A DNA stretch of 64,000 nucleotides from Acanthaster planci. Taxonomy: Eukaryota > Echinodermata > Asteroidea > Valvatida > Acanthasteridae. The position numbers and the translations under genes are program-made. Positions 11,531 to 23,400 of the stretch are shown piece after piece. How positions within the stretch are numbered: position 1 is the stretch's first letter; each line of letters begins with the position of its first letter. The notes beneath the pieces are model-generated. The model worked only from the letters and a program-made list of their open reading frames with translations, had not been told where the DNA came from and did not search any database. The stretch is taken from the NCBI RefSeq assembly GCF_001949145.1, contig NW_019091365.1, positions 2,748,423 to 2,812,422 on the forward strand, read 5' to 3'.

Positions 11531-12821
11531 TAAGTGTACAGGTTGACCGCAATATTGTGCTTTTGAAAGCAGGGCTTCAAAGCATTAAGAAGTGTGTGCA
11601 TCAGCTGTTTGCTGAAAAAGAGAATTATGTGCAGAAACTGTTCACAATGGGATATTAAAGTTCCCAAATTTGGCATTAGTACAAAAGCCATCGATATTTT
11701 GTGTAGTATGTAAAACTCTGCTCTGTATGGAGTAACTCCTGCTTTTTCCTGTGACATTGGCGTTCAGCGGGGTGCTATTTAAGTCCTTAGTTATTTTCCT
11801 TTTTTGCAAATGATACTGAAACCAACCTAGCAGGGCTACCTTTTCACGGTGTTAAAGTGGGTTCTCGTAATGTGAGTATTTCACTTTCTTTCTGCACATG
11901 GCGTGACAGTAGTTTTTTAATAAATGACAGAAAACGGTGCAAAGAGGAATCTGTACACACTTTGAGAAAGAATTTTATTGCAGCATAACTGAAATTCTTA
12001 CACTTTACTATGACATTAACTTTTTGCTCAAATTCGCATTTGTATTATAAGAATGCTAAGCTATCAAGACATTGCAAAGTAACAAGGATTGTTCCAAGTA
12101 CCTTATCTTTGTTATTCACTGTAAGTGTGCATGATTCAGATCAGATTATTAAAGTTTGACAGATTCAGATCAAGCTCCTTTTGCTCACTATTTAAACAAG
12201 AGCAGTTGCCTCTTCCATTTTCAGAATGCGGCTGTATGCATCATGTATGTCCATGTCTTGATTTCAACAATAGTAATCCATATTTTCTTGAGAGTGTAGC
12301 TACAAGAAAGCAGACAAAACTCATCCCTTTCCCACTCCCTCACCCCAAATAAGAATATGAACAAGAAAAGGAATTGAAAAGAGACCCCACTCCAAAACAA
12401 GACCAAAAAAAAAACTGCCCATAAATTTTTTCATTTTGCATATCTTGTAATTATATTTTATTGTATCCCTTCTATTTTGATTTATTTACTTTCTTTTGTC
12501 CGAACTGAGGTGTTTCATTATTAATACTAAAACAGAGAGACAATGATCGGTTTGTTGCAAGCCGAGGACAATTTATACCTGTAGGCCTATGTATATCATG
12601 GCGGTCGGTGGAAGCTGAGCCACTTGTATTTTTCGAGGCCAACATTGGCACTAAGGCTTTAGCCCAGATTTAGTTATTTTAAAAATGTAGATGTGATGGC
12701 AGCCAACCTCAGTAATGCACAGAAATACCGCCTAAAAACCTACCCATCTTTTGCGGCCGTGAACTATAGTTTCAACAAGATGGATAACTCTGCCCAAAAG
12801 ATGTTAATATCATGGGCTCCA

Positions 12822-12950
12822 TTTGAGCAAGCAATACGCCTGCGCAGTTTACGGTTATGCTTGGGCGCAGGCTCACTAGGTGCACGTGCCTGTCGCGGCG
12901 CCTGCGCCTGTGCATTAATGTGCATTGCGCACGCGTCTTGCTTGCTCAAA
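12822..12950 (+). repeat. GC-rich palindromic element (MITE-like)
   Basis: The interval begins tttgagcaagcaatacgc and ends with its near-perfect reverse complement, gcgtcttgcttgctcaaa. The core is GC- and CpG-rich, unlike the AT-rich flanks. The structure is that of a small inverted-repeat transposon of 129 bases; no clear target-site duplication was seen. Confidence 0.65.
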
Positions 12951-13289
12951 GGCGCCTATGCGATTATAACATTTTGCGTGTATTCACGGTGAAGTTCGCC
13001 ATCTTGCGCCGCTTTGGTTACAACGTACTGGCTCATCTGATGATTCACAACCTAACCACTGATTATGCAGCATTATTCATGTGGGCCACGGTCTGCGCCT
13101 CCACTCTGCATGCTCTGTGCAGGCTGCATCACTCTGGCATTTGTTGTCGTGTTGTAACACAATGACATGCGGGATTTACTCTCGTGTACAAAAAAACGTA
13201 CGTGAAGCCCTTAAGCCGCTCTGTGTGACGGAAAAGGCGGTCAAGAAAGAATTGCCTCTGATATTTTTGAAGTTCAAATTTGCTGCTTA

Positions 13290-14400
13290 GACGATTGACA
13301 ATGTGGTATTCCTGAAAATAAGCACCAAAAATTCAAGGCGGAGGTGAATTTCAAACCACTGTGCAAAAATTGTCTACGCGAAAGCTACGCATAAATTCAA
13401 TTCTCCCTCAACCTTATGTGGCTGGCCCGGAGGGTGTGTGTTCAATAAAATCACAAATCGCTAATCACAAATCACTTTCTCTCTTGAAGAACTGCAATCG
13501 GAAAGTTATGACTTTCTCTGTGGAACTTCAGCAACACTTCGCACACCTACCTTTCGGCCAGTTTAGGGTTTTTTTTCTCTCGATGAGGCCTTGGGAGGTG
13601 TCTGGAGACAGCAGCGACGTATCGAGATTTTGGTCGGGGGGTGTTCAAAAGCGAATGCGCTTCGGGCTTATTTGACGTTGGAGGAGAGAAAAATATCAAA
13701 AGCCTTACTCACTTTCCCGATAGCCTTGCTTTTATTTCTTGGTGTTGTTTTCATAGGGTTTTGGTGCTAATGTTTGATAAATGAATATTTAAAAATCTGT
13801 CAAAATGATTTTAAAAAATCCGTCAGTGGGTCACGTTGCCCCCTGCCTGCCCCCCGGATACCCCCACTAGGAGATAGTCCACCATACAATGTACTGCCAA
13901 AGAAATCAAAGCCAGGTGTTTAATTTTTATTTCTGTTTTCTGTTACATTTGTTCGGTTAATGTAATGGGAGTATTTGTTTTCTTACTGTTGGACGTTTCA
14001 TGACTGTACGAAATGCTGTGGCGTATTCAGTTGAGCCGAGTCAACTTGTTTTTCTCTAAGAAACGAATAAAGAAAATATACGAATTAAATGTTCATTTTT
14101 TTTTACATTTCTTTACAGAGGATGAGAACATTGATGTGCAAGCAGAGTGATTTGTCTAGTCCGCCGTATGAACTTCAACCCCGGGCCAGATTTTATCCTA
14201 TTTATTTACGCGCCCTCTTTATTCGTTTAGAATTAATTTTTGGTTCATTTATTGATTCATTTATTTGAGTATTTTTAAAAACTATGTCTTGGTCTAGATA
14301 TTACCCCCCGTGCCAACTTGCTTTTCTATTTCCGCCGTGTTGAAAATTAATTATGGTATTCTGATCACGGACTGGCACAGACCGTTTGCTTACTCTGTGC
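13290..14400 (+). repeat. Old duplicated block, copy B
   Basis: This is the partner of 9744-11530, with the same landmark strings in the same order, for example cccggagggtgtgtgttcaa, cgcacacctacctttcggcc and atgtactgccaaagaaa. A weaker third match to the start of the block may lie at 15120-15230. No coding content is supported. Confidence 0.55.
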
Positions 14401-15740
14401 AGGTGTACTTTGTCTCCAAAGGTATGCGATAATATTCTTGGAAATGTATGGGATTTATTTGTGCGGCAAATGCACAGAAACTCTTAACACGATCCTCAAG
14501 TAATTTTCCATGCCAAAGGACACAATTAAATAACCACATGCTACACGCATGCGTGCAGAAAGCAATTACAGAAGGGGTGCCATTCCTTACATCTTAATGT
14601 GATGCAATGGCATAATACATTAATGTGACGCGATGCCTGATAGGCCTGAAGTGATTCTTGACTGCATCTGTACAACCAAATACGTCGAGCGAACGCTCAC
14701 CGGGTCTTCTACGAACCACACCTCACCCAAAAGAGATTTGTTCCATCAGTACCCGCAAACCTATTTCTCAAACTATGTAGGTGAACCGTGTTTTGAGTGG
14801 GACATCATTTTGATTATCCATTCATGCAGAAACGCTTGAATTGATCCACGGAGGATCATTCATATTTATGATTTCTTTCAAAGTATGTTTTGTCAGCAAC
14901 AACAATAAAACCGCAGGTGCAAAGGTCAAAGGGAAGCAGAATATTTCTCAGGCTTGATCAATTGCCGGTAAAATCTGCACGATTTTAGCCAAATCGGAAG
15001 ATTGGGCCGCAAAATGCAGCGATCCCCATAAGTGTCTTTCGCATTTTTGACATGAACGTGATTTCTACAGAATAATATGTCTGTTAGGCGCCATGGAACT
15101 TCGCATAGCGCAGGTTGAATCTGTTAGCCATAGGATAGCAGTACATAAATACCGATACGTGAGAAATATTAAGTGCCTCACGACCCGGAAGGTGTGTGCA
15201 ACGCAAACCCAAAAAATCTCACTGTCACCCCTCTTTGCCGCAGCAGCCTGCAACCTGCTTGGCAACACAACATCACATGCATATATTACTTGGTTGTGGG
15301 GTCACCTTTTCAGCATCGTTTCTTAGAACGTTAATGTTCGACACCTTCGATTTCTTTTCGTGTCTATGCCCTTGGTTTTCCCCTGAAAAAGAAAAATCAG
15401 CAAATAAAGAGGCTTAAGGGAATATTCAGTTACAGACAAATTTATAAATGGCTCTATGAATCGATACCAAGCTTGCCCTGCAAGCCTATTGAAATGAATT
15501 TAAATTTGATATGGCTGGAAAGAAAAAATCCCAGCTGTCTTTAGCCAGTCGGTAAAGTTTGCACATATGCAGCTCACTCATGATTGTGGTGAAATCTTTA
15601 CATCTTAAATGAAAGCATCGGTTGCTACTGTGCTTCGCGTAAAATTGGATGTAATTTTTATAGGCATTCAATTCAGAAACGTATTACAAGTGTGGTTTGA
15701 TTTTTAAATGATTGCCTGATCGGTCAGGCGACAGTTAACC

Positions 15741-15818
15741 GGCTGGCTGGCTGGCTGGTTGGCTGGTTGGCTGGTTGGTCGGTCGGTCGGTCGGTCGGTT
15801 GGTTGGTTGGTTGTTTGG
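15741..15818 (+). repeat. Tetranucleotide microsatellite (GGCT/GGTT/GGTC)n
   Basis: Consecutive GGCT, GGTT and GGTC units run for about 78 bases with blocks of each type. It is intergenic. Confidence 0.9.
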
Positions 15819-16130
15819 TATGTGTTTGCATGATTTCTTCATTGTGGCTGCGGGTTGTGCGGTTGCAAAAAGGAAACAAAACACAAACGAAACAAGAGTT
15901 TTCACATGAATCGCTAGCGATAATGGGCCGGCCACGGGATTCAAAATCAAAAGATTCGAAGGTTTGTTTTTGAAAGAAATGATTCTTTCCAAAATCACCA
16001 CGTAGAATGCATTTACCTCAACCTTCAGATTTATACGACAGGTATATTTTTAGAAGTCCGCTCAGTATGACATTATTGTTTCTAGCTTCATTTTTACGAG
16101 ATGTATTTTTTTCTCCAGTTCGTTCTTACG

Positions 16131-16900
16131 NNNNNNNNNNNNNNNNNNNNNNNNNNNNNNNNNNNNNNNNNNNNNNNNNNNNNNNNNNNNNNNNNNNNNN
16201 NNNNNNNNNNNNNNNNNNNNNNNNNNNNNNNNNNNNNNNNNNNNNNNNNNNNNNNNNNNNNNNNNNNNNNNNNNNNNNNNNNNNNNNNNNNNNNNNNNNN
16301 NNNNNNNNNNNNNNNNNNNNNNNNNNNNNNNNNNNNNNNNNNNNNNNNNNNNNNNNNNNNNNNNNNNNNNNNNNNNNNNNNNNNNNNNNNNNNNNNNNNN
16401 NNNNNNNNNNNNNNNNNNNNNNNNNNNNNNNNNNNNNNNNNNNNNNNNNNNNNNNNNNNNNNNNNNNNNNNNNNNNNNNNNNNNNNNNNNNNNNNNNNNN
16501 NNNNNNNNNNNNNNNNNNNNNNNNNNNNNNNNNNNNNNNNNNNNNNNNNNNNNNNNNNNNNNNNNNNNNNNNNNNNNNNNNNNNNNNNNNNNNNNNNNNN
16601 NNNNNNNNNNNNNNNNNNNNNNNNNNNNNNNNNNNNNNNNNNNNNNNNNNNNNNNNNNNNNNNNNNNNNNNNNNNNNNNNNNNNNNNNNNNNNNNNNNNN
16701 NNNNNNNNNNNNNNNNNNNNNNNNNNNNNNNNNNNNNNNNNNNNNNNNNNNNNNNNNNNNNNNNNNNNNNNNNNNNNNNNNNNNNNNNNNNNNNNNNNNN
16801 NNNNNNNNNNNNNNNNNNNNNNNNNNNNNNNNNNNNNNNNNNNNNNNNNNNNNNNNNNNNNNNNNNNNNNNNNNNNNNNNNNNNNNNNNNNNNNNNNNNN
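16131..16900. other. Assembly gap (770 N)
   Basis: Unknown bases. Open frames spanning it are artefacts. It lies about 550 bases upstream of the FBXO7 start codon, so part of the FBXO7 promoter region may be missing. Confidence 1.
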
Positions 16901-17451
16901 TTGAGCCTCTCCGGTTCTTATCAGAACCACACAGACTCAAAAAAGAGATATTGCATGGTGTTTACCGCAAGCTTTCCATCTTAGTTATAATATTTTAATT
17001 TTCAAGGGCGTCAAACACTTCTTAAAGTGTATGGGGTGGTGGGGACATAGTATCTTATATGTAAAGCAGAACCAACGCGAAGCCTGCTTGTCAGGTTTTC
17101 GAAATTAAAAACTGCATCACGAGTTCGAGTGCCGTGGGTATGCTGTCAGGAGGTCGGTCTCAAAGTACCAACACTTGGCGGCGCTATACTTTTCCCAGTC
17201 TTGTCCAAAACGGGAATTTTCTGCTGCTACGGCTAGGCTACACACACTGTACAAACGCGTCATAGAAGCTGTAGCCACAAAAAAGCACTTAGTCTAAAGG
17301 CGCCTTTAGTCTGTTTATGTTGCGAACATGAGTGTGCAGTTCTTAACGTACTAGACCATGGTTAGTCTGAACTCCTCCAGATGCTGAAACTTAATCGCGA
17401 TGTGGTCGTTGGCATCACTGCCCCGTGCATGATGAAGTACTTCTTGCAAAA

Positions 17452-20400
17452 ATGAAGTTACGAATACGATCAGGAGGAGGTCGAACAGAAAAGGTGGATT
17501 TTGATGGCGACCCAACTGTAGCAGAAGTGAAGGAATCGGTGGCGCAAGCGTTCGGGTAATGACAGCGTGTCCGTGTTGCTAGTGTCATGAGTGCAGTGCT
17601 TGGTTCTTTAACCCTAATGGTGCTGAACCCAACAAGGTTATGCAGGATTTCAATGGTCCCTAGGGGGTTAGGGTTAATTTAGGCCAACATTTGTGTAGGG
17701 CCAGGTGTAACCTCAGACCTGCCAACCTATCGTACTCCTTCCTTCAGGCATTACTACACAATGATGTGGTGATGCCTGACCTCAGAAAAGAGTACGACAG
17801 GTTGGCAGGTATGTAACCTGTTCATTCTCACTGTCACGTTCATGGTACTAGCTAGTACTTGGGAGTTACCCACCATGTTCACCTGCCCACCCAAGGCAAA
17901 TTACAAATTATAATGTTACACTAATTTTCTCTTGCGGTGGTTTATCAGAAAGTGTAAGGCCTTGCGTGTCCTAAACTTAAAAGTCAGCTGCAGCTGGGGC
18001 CAATTTCATAGAGTTGCTTAAGCACAGAATTTGCTTAAGCACGGAAAAACCTTGCTTATTAAACAAAGGTTACCAGCTGAAACTCTGTGATTGTCATGCT
18101 AACCAAAGACAGCTAGATACCATTCCAAAGCAATATACATCACCTGAAGTTTTGGCTGGTAACCTGATTTGTCAAGCAAGGTTTTTTCATGCTTAAACAA
18201 ATTTCTTGCTTAAGCAGTGCTATGAAATTGGCCCAAGAGTTCCTTATACAGACATCACTAGTTTTCCCTTGCAGTAGTCAAAATGGAAAGAATTCCATAC
18301 GGAAGCCAGTAATCATGGTAATTATCATTTGTGCGTGAACTAGGCCAATAAGCAATGTGAAGCCATATGACATGACCTGTATTTAGTAATCTTTATTCAG
18401 CTTCAATTTATCGCCAAATTATCCCAAAGAAAGCGAAGGAATGGAGTTCAACATTTCCTTGGGTCAACCAAAACTTCCTTAAATTCTTCCACGTATGTGT
18501 GTGTGTAATTACAATTTGAAGTTTTATGCAGTTTGAAATTTTGATCGGTATTTTGTTCGATTTCACTGTTCAGAACTATTCAGCATCAATCAGTCACCTA
18601 AGTGTTTTGCTTTGCTTTGTGCTTTCCTAAATGTGTTGCAGTCACCATGCTGCAGACTTTGAGTTGAGCCTCAATGGCCGAGAAGCACTGGCACCAGACA
18701 GCTCCCTGTCTCACGTTGGCATCGTGTCAGGAGACCTGCTACGCATCATCTGGACTAATGAGGGAGCTGTTGAGATCAGGATCCCACAGGATCAAGCCTC
18801 GGGCTCCCAAACCTGTGGGGCTGTAGAAACAGCTAGGGGATCAAAGCCAGACAGTGTTGAGTCTGCCATGGAAGTCAGCAGCAGTTCACAAGACCGAACT
18901 CATCCTGACAGAGCAAGGCAAACCGTACCCTTAGTGTCCCATGATCGTACCTCACAGCCATCGGCACCGACTACGACAACAGGCGACGCGCCAGACCTGA
19001 GCGGTTGCCGAGCAGCAGCGAAAGATGAAGGAGAAGATATGCGAAGGTCTGTCAGTGAACCCATGCTGTGCCGGAGTGCAACGGACTGCGTTATCCCACA
19101 GAGGTTGAGGGCGCTCTACACAGAGAACAGACCGAGGACTATGAATGAGGCATTGTGCATCGTTCTCCACGTGCTGATGTTAGAGACTGGATTTTATGCA
19201 AAGGTACGTACATGGACATGCATCCTGTCTCTTGGTAGACTGCTTAACAGAATAATTCAGTAGAAATTATTGACCTTTATTCTCTAAGAAACTGTAATAG
19301 GCCTTATTCACGGGTAAGCCATGTTTTATCTTGTTCCCTGAATCTATCATATTCAATGTAATCTGTTAAATGGGTTGATGCCAGACTATAAATTTGGATT
19401 TCAACCTCACTTGATTTTCTTTTTAAATGTGGGTGAAACATTTAGATGTGATTTATCCCAAATTTTAAATTATTCTAAACCAAAACTTTCATGAATTTGT
19501 TTTAAACTTTCATTTCATCGCTGTTATTTTACTCTCATGTTCCCAAAGTAAAACATTTTACATGTTTTGCCTCACTTTCAATTCAAGATGGCCGACACAT
19601 CAGTACTTTTCTATTACATTGTCCAGGTCAAGGTAGAGAGTGGTGATGGCAGCTTGACAGGCAGTACCATAGACGGCAGCCCTGGAACCTCCTCTGAGAA
19701 ACAGCTTAAGACCTCGTCCAAAGATGATGCAGCAAGCAGTGTTGCGAAGGCAGGTATGCCTGCTGGTTGGAGAGTCGCTGGTGTCCACAAGCTGCATTAC
19801 TGTCACCCGTCTTGTGAGGGCGCTGTCTGCAGCATCGCATGCTTGTCGGTTGGAAAGAAGACGATAGTGCATGGTAAGTGTACATGGGGTACATTGTTGA
19901 GTCTCAAAGAGGTGAAAAGCGTGATTTGCTTTAATACAGCGCATCTGTTTTTAGCCAACTTGACTCGTCAGGCCAGTGCTTATCTCTGGTTTACTTGGCA
20001 TGAAATGAGGCTGAGGATTTTGCTTTTCCCTCTGGATGGAATGCCCAAACTTTGCACTGGGTTGCACCCAGCTAACGTCGGTATCCGTTGCTGGTGGACA
20101 GAGGCGAGTATAGGGTGCAGTGCCTAGCCCAAGGACACAACACACGGCCATCAGCCATTACTGCACACTGTTCATGAACGGGAGGCTGACTTCCACCGAT
20201 TACCACGGTCCCTGCTTGTCCTTGCATAATGGCATTCTCAGCCATGTCAGCATTAAAGGGGAAGACTGTGACACTTGGTGGCACCAGTCATACTGGTCCT
20301 TTTCCAAGTTGCATGCATGCTCAGAACTGCACGCACATGCTGAGGATTATACGCATGCTTAGAACTGGGGGAAAGGACCGGTTTGTCTGCTGCCACCAAG

Positions 20401-23400
20401 CGTCTCAAAGTCTTCTATTGTTACCGTTCTTGACATAGGGGACCATTTGCACTATGCAGCCTTGCCCAAGTGCATACCTTTCAGGTGCAGGCATTACAAG
20501 TGTGTGCACATTCAGTTAAAAGTTGGTCACACAAACGACTCACCATATGTAGGTACAAATCAGTGCATGCATGCAGTGCATCGGTAATCCTTTGTTGTGA
20601 AGGATTCACGTCACATCATGCTAATATTCCACGTGTTTTGGGCACCCATAAGGCACCTATGAGGCACCCATAAGGAACCCATGAGGCACCCATGAAGTGC
20701 CAATAAGGCACCCATAAGGCACTCATGAAGCACCTCATAAGGCACCCATAAGGCACTCATGAAGCACCTCATAAGGCACCCAGTCTACCTTCAGTTTTAG
20801 TAGGTTGTTGCTGACACTGCCCAAGTGTTTGAAATGATTCCAGCGCTTCAAACTTGAAACCCAACAAACGTTTAATTTCCGTAACTTTCATCAAGTTCTC
20901 TCCTAACACTCTGTAATATTGTAGCTGTTTGAAATAACAGTTTTTTTCGAATCATACAGTCTGTAAGCGTCTGAATTGTTTTTACTTGATGTTGACGCCT
21001 GGGAAAAATTGTTGCTCATTTTTATACTCGCTTCTATGTTGATCGTGCAGGTTTAACGGCTGGGAAAGCTAATTTTACCTTGCAGTTGAAACCAAGCAAC
21101 TACGTAGCAAACGTGGGTGAGTAAAGACTCTGTCCATAGACTAGACAACATTGAATGCAATCCTGGAGATGCATTGTTGTGTCTCATTTACCTCTGTTTG
21201 CAGGGGGAGATTTTGAGATGCTTGGTGGCAGCAAACATATAGTACAGGGCCCCCCTTGACAAGTCCACCATTGTCTGCGTCACACTTTAGCTAATGTGGC
21301 GATGCTCAAAAAGATGCTAACAATATCAGGCTGATCGCATGGGACTGGTGTGTTTTCTGCCATCAAGCATCTTAAAAATTTCCCATCATAAAAAACTGTG
21401 ATTTCTTCTCCTGTCAGAAGTCTCTGTGTTTGAATTCTGTCTGTTCAGCCTTGGTCTCATTTCTGAACGTAATGGTCTGTTTTTTTCTTGTTTGGTTTTT
21501 TGTAGGTGAACAGCCTGCGTATACCAACCTGCCGCAGCTATCAAGGCTGTTTAAAGATGTAATTGCTTACCCGCTCCTCCAGACAACAAGATCAGGTAGT
21601 CTTCTTCTCCAGCCCACACTTAGTGATTCTCTGCAGTACATGTGTATGTTCAAGCTATTAAATAATGCTATCCCTTAACAGTGCCGAGTCTGATGGGATC
21701 ATGGAATTCACTTTCTAGCTTGTGTAGATTTTAGACTATTCTGAATATTTTTTGGAGAGATCCTTAACTCACATACATGCCATGGTCAGGTGACCAAACC
21801 AGGAGGAGTTCATGGTGTTTTCAAACATGTCATAATTTTTCTGCATCCCTTTCATGCTTTTAAGGTATGGTCGTCAATATTTATGAATATCGAGCTTGCA
21901 AAAATTAATTGCTTCTCCCTGCATATTTCCTCACATGCATCGCAATAAAAAAAATATTCCCCAGTATTTCTTGGGATTTTTTTATATTGATCGCCACATT
22001 CCCTCTCCTTGGATTGTGCTGACATTTAATGAGCTGAGTGACGTGTCCATGCTGCATGTGAAAAAAGAAGGGGCAATATATCCTTATTTTTCCTGGAGGA
22101 AGGCTACTTCCTGCGATATTGAAACAACAGGGAACCAGCCTAGATTTTAGACTGACACTAATAGTGTTTCTTGTTTTGGTTCTTCAGAACTGGGTCTTGT
22201 TCCCTTGCATGGACTTCTGGCTCTCTTCCCTGAAATTCAGGTAGGTAAACCCAAAGCAGATTGTCAACGTTGAAGTAGCCATCTGTTTAGGATGGGAATA
22301 TACATTTCTTTTGGTTAGTGTTCAGAGAAACTTTCAAACAAATCATTTAATCCTGAACCAACATTTAGGTTACATACAGGAAATGCAGTGAGTCATCAGG
22401 CAAGTGTCAATTGCAACAAAGTGTATAACAGTTGCCACCAATTTTGGCGTGCTAGATATTTCAAATTGGTTTCCTCCGTTTCATCGACCAAAGCTGCTGA
22501 TCCTGAGTTTCCTTGATGTGGGGAGTCTTCTCAATGTGTCTGAAGTCTGCCGACAACTCTACAACATGGCTGCCGACGGATCACTTTGGCGACAGCTCCT
22601 CCTGAGGGACTTTGGCAGCAAGGAATCAGAGGGCAGTCGGAACTGGAGAGAGGTACTGACCCGTTTAGAACTATTGGCTCTGCGCACGAACGGTTGAGGG
22701 CAGTCAGAGATCTCATAACAAGCTACTGAGGCCATGTACATGTGTACGACCTCAAATTTATGTTAATCAAGCCAAGCCTAGCTGGCAACAGTGTATGGTG
22801 TCAGTGTTACAGTCGAGACTTCTTTGAAGACCATCGCAAGTTTCCTAAGACCAGCGCAGTCTGAATTCAAGTCACAAGCTATTCTGAAGACCTGCAACGA
22901 AAGCATTCGTTTGTCATTGTTCACTCTGTTAATGTGACTTGCCCTCTGAACGGTCTCATGTCTGGTCTCATGATGGTCTCAGCTGCATCACTGTTCACGG
23001 CCAGTTGCTGACTGTTTACATCAAACCGTCAGCTGTGCATCCAACGTTTGGGTCAAAAGAATGTGCAGGCATTAAATCGATGAATTTCTCTCAAGAGAGT
23101 TCTCAGTCATTCGTGAAATTGATATTTTTATTGTGACGAAGCAAGGATTGCTCAATTTGCTGTCATGTGCCAGTTTCATAAACTCTTCTCCTGCTCAGGG
23201 ATAAGTAGTAACAACAGTTACATGTGTTTTCAAGTGCACCCCAGATCGTTTGATCCGGAGTTACAAAGCCATATTGCCAGGCCCATGCCTGGTATCAGCA
23301 CCAACATGACTTGTCGCATTTGGAGTTTCTTGATTTTTAAAAAAATCTACATTCTTCCATTTCAAGATGTACTTCGAGTCATTTTAATTGTGATAAAAAT

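Noticed and set aside
16007-16984. Long open frames on both strands across 16131-16900
   Set aside because: They are made of unknown bases. The same holds for the frames across 42518-43354.
20641-20783. Direct repeats resembling a CRISPR array
   Set aside because: Units are contiguous with no unique spacers, in a eukaryotic intron; it is a minisatellite.
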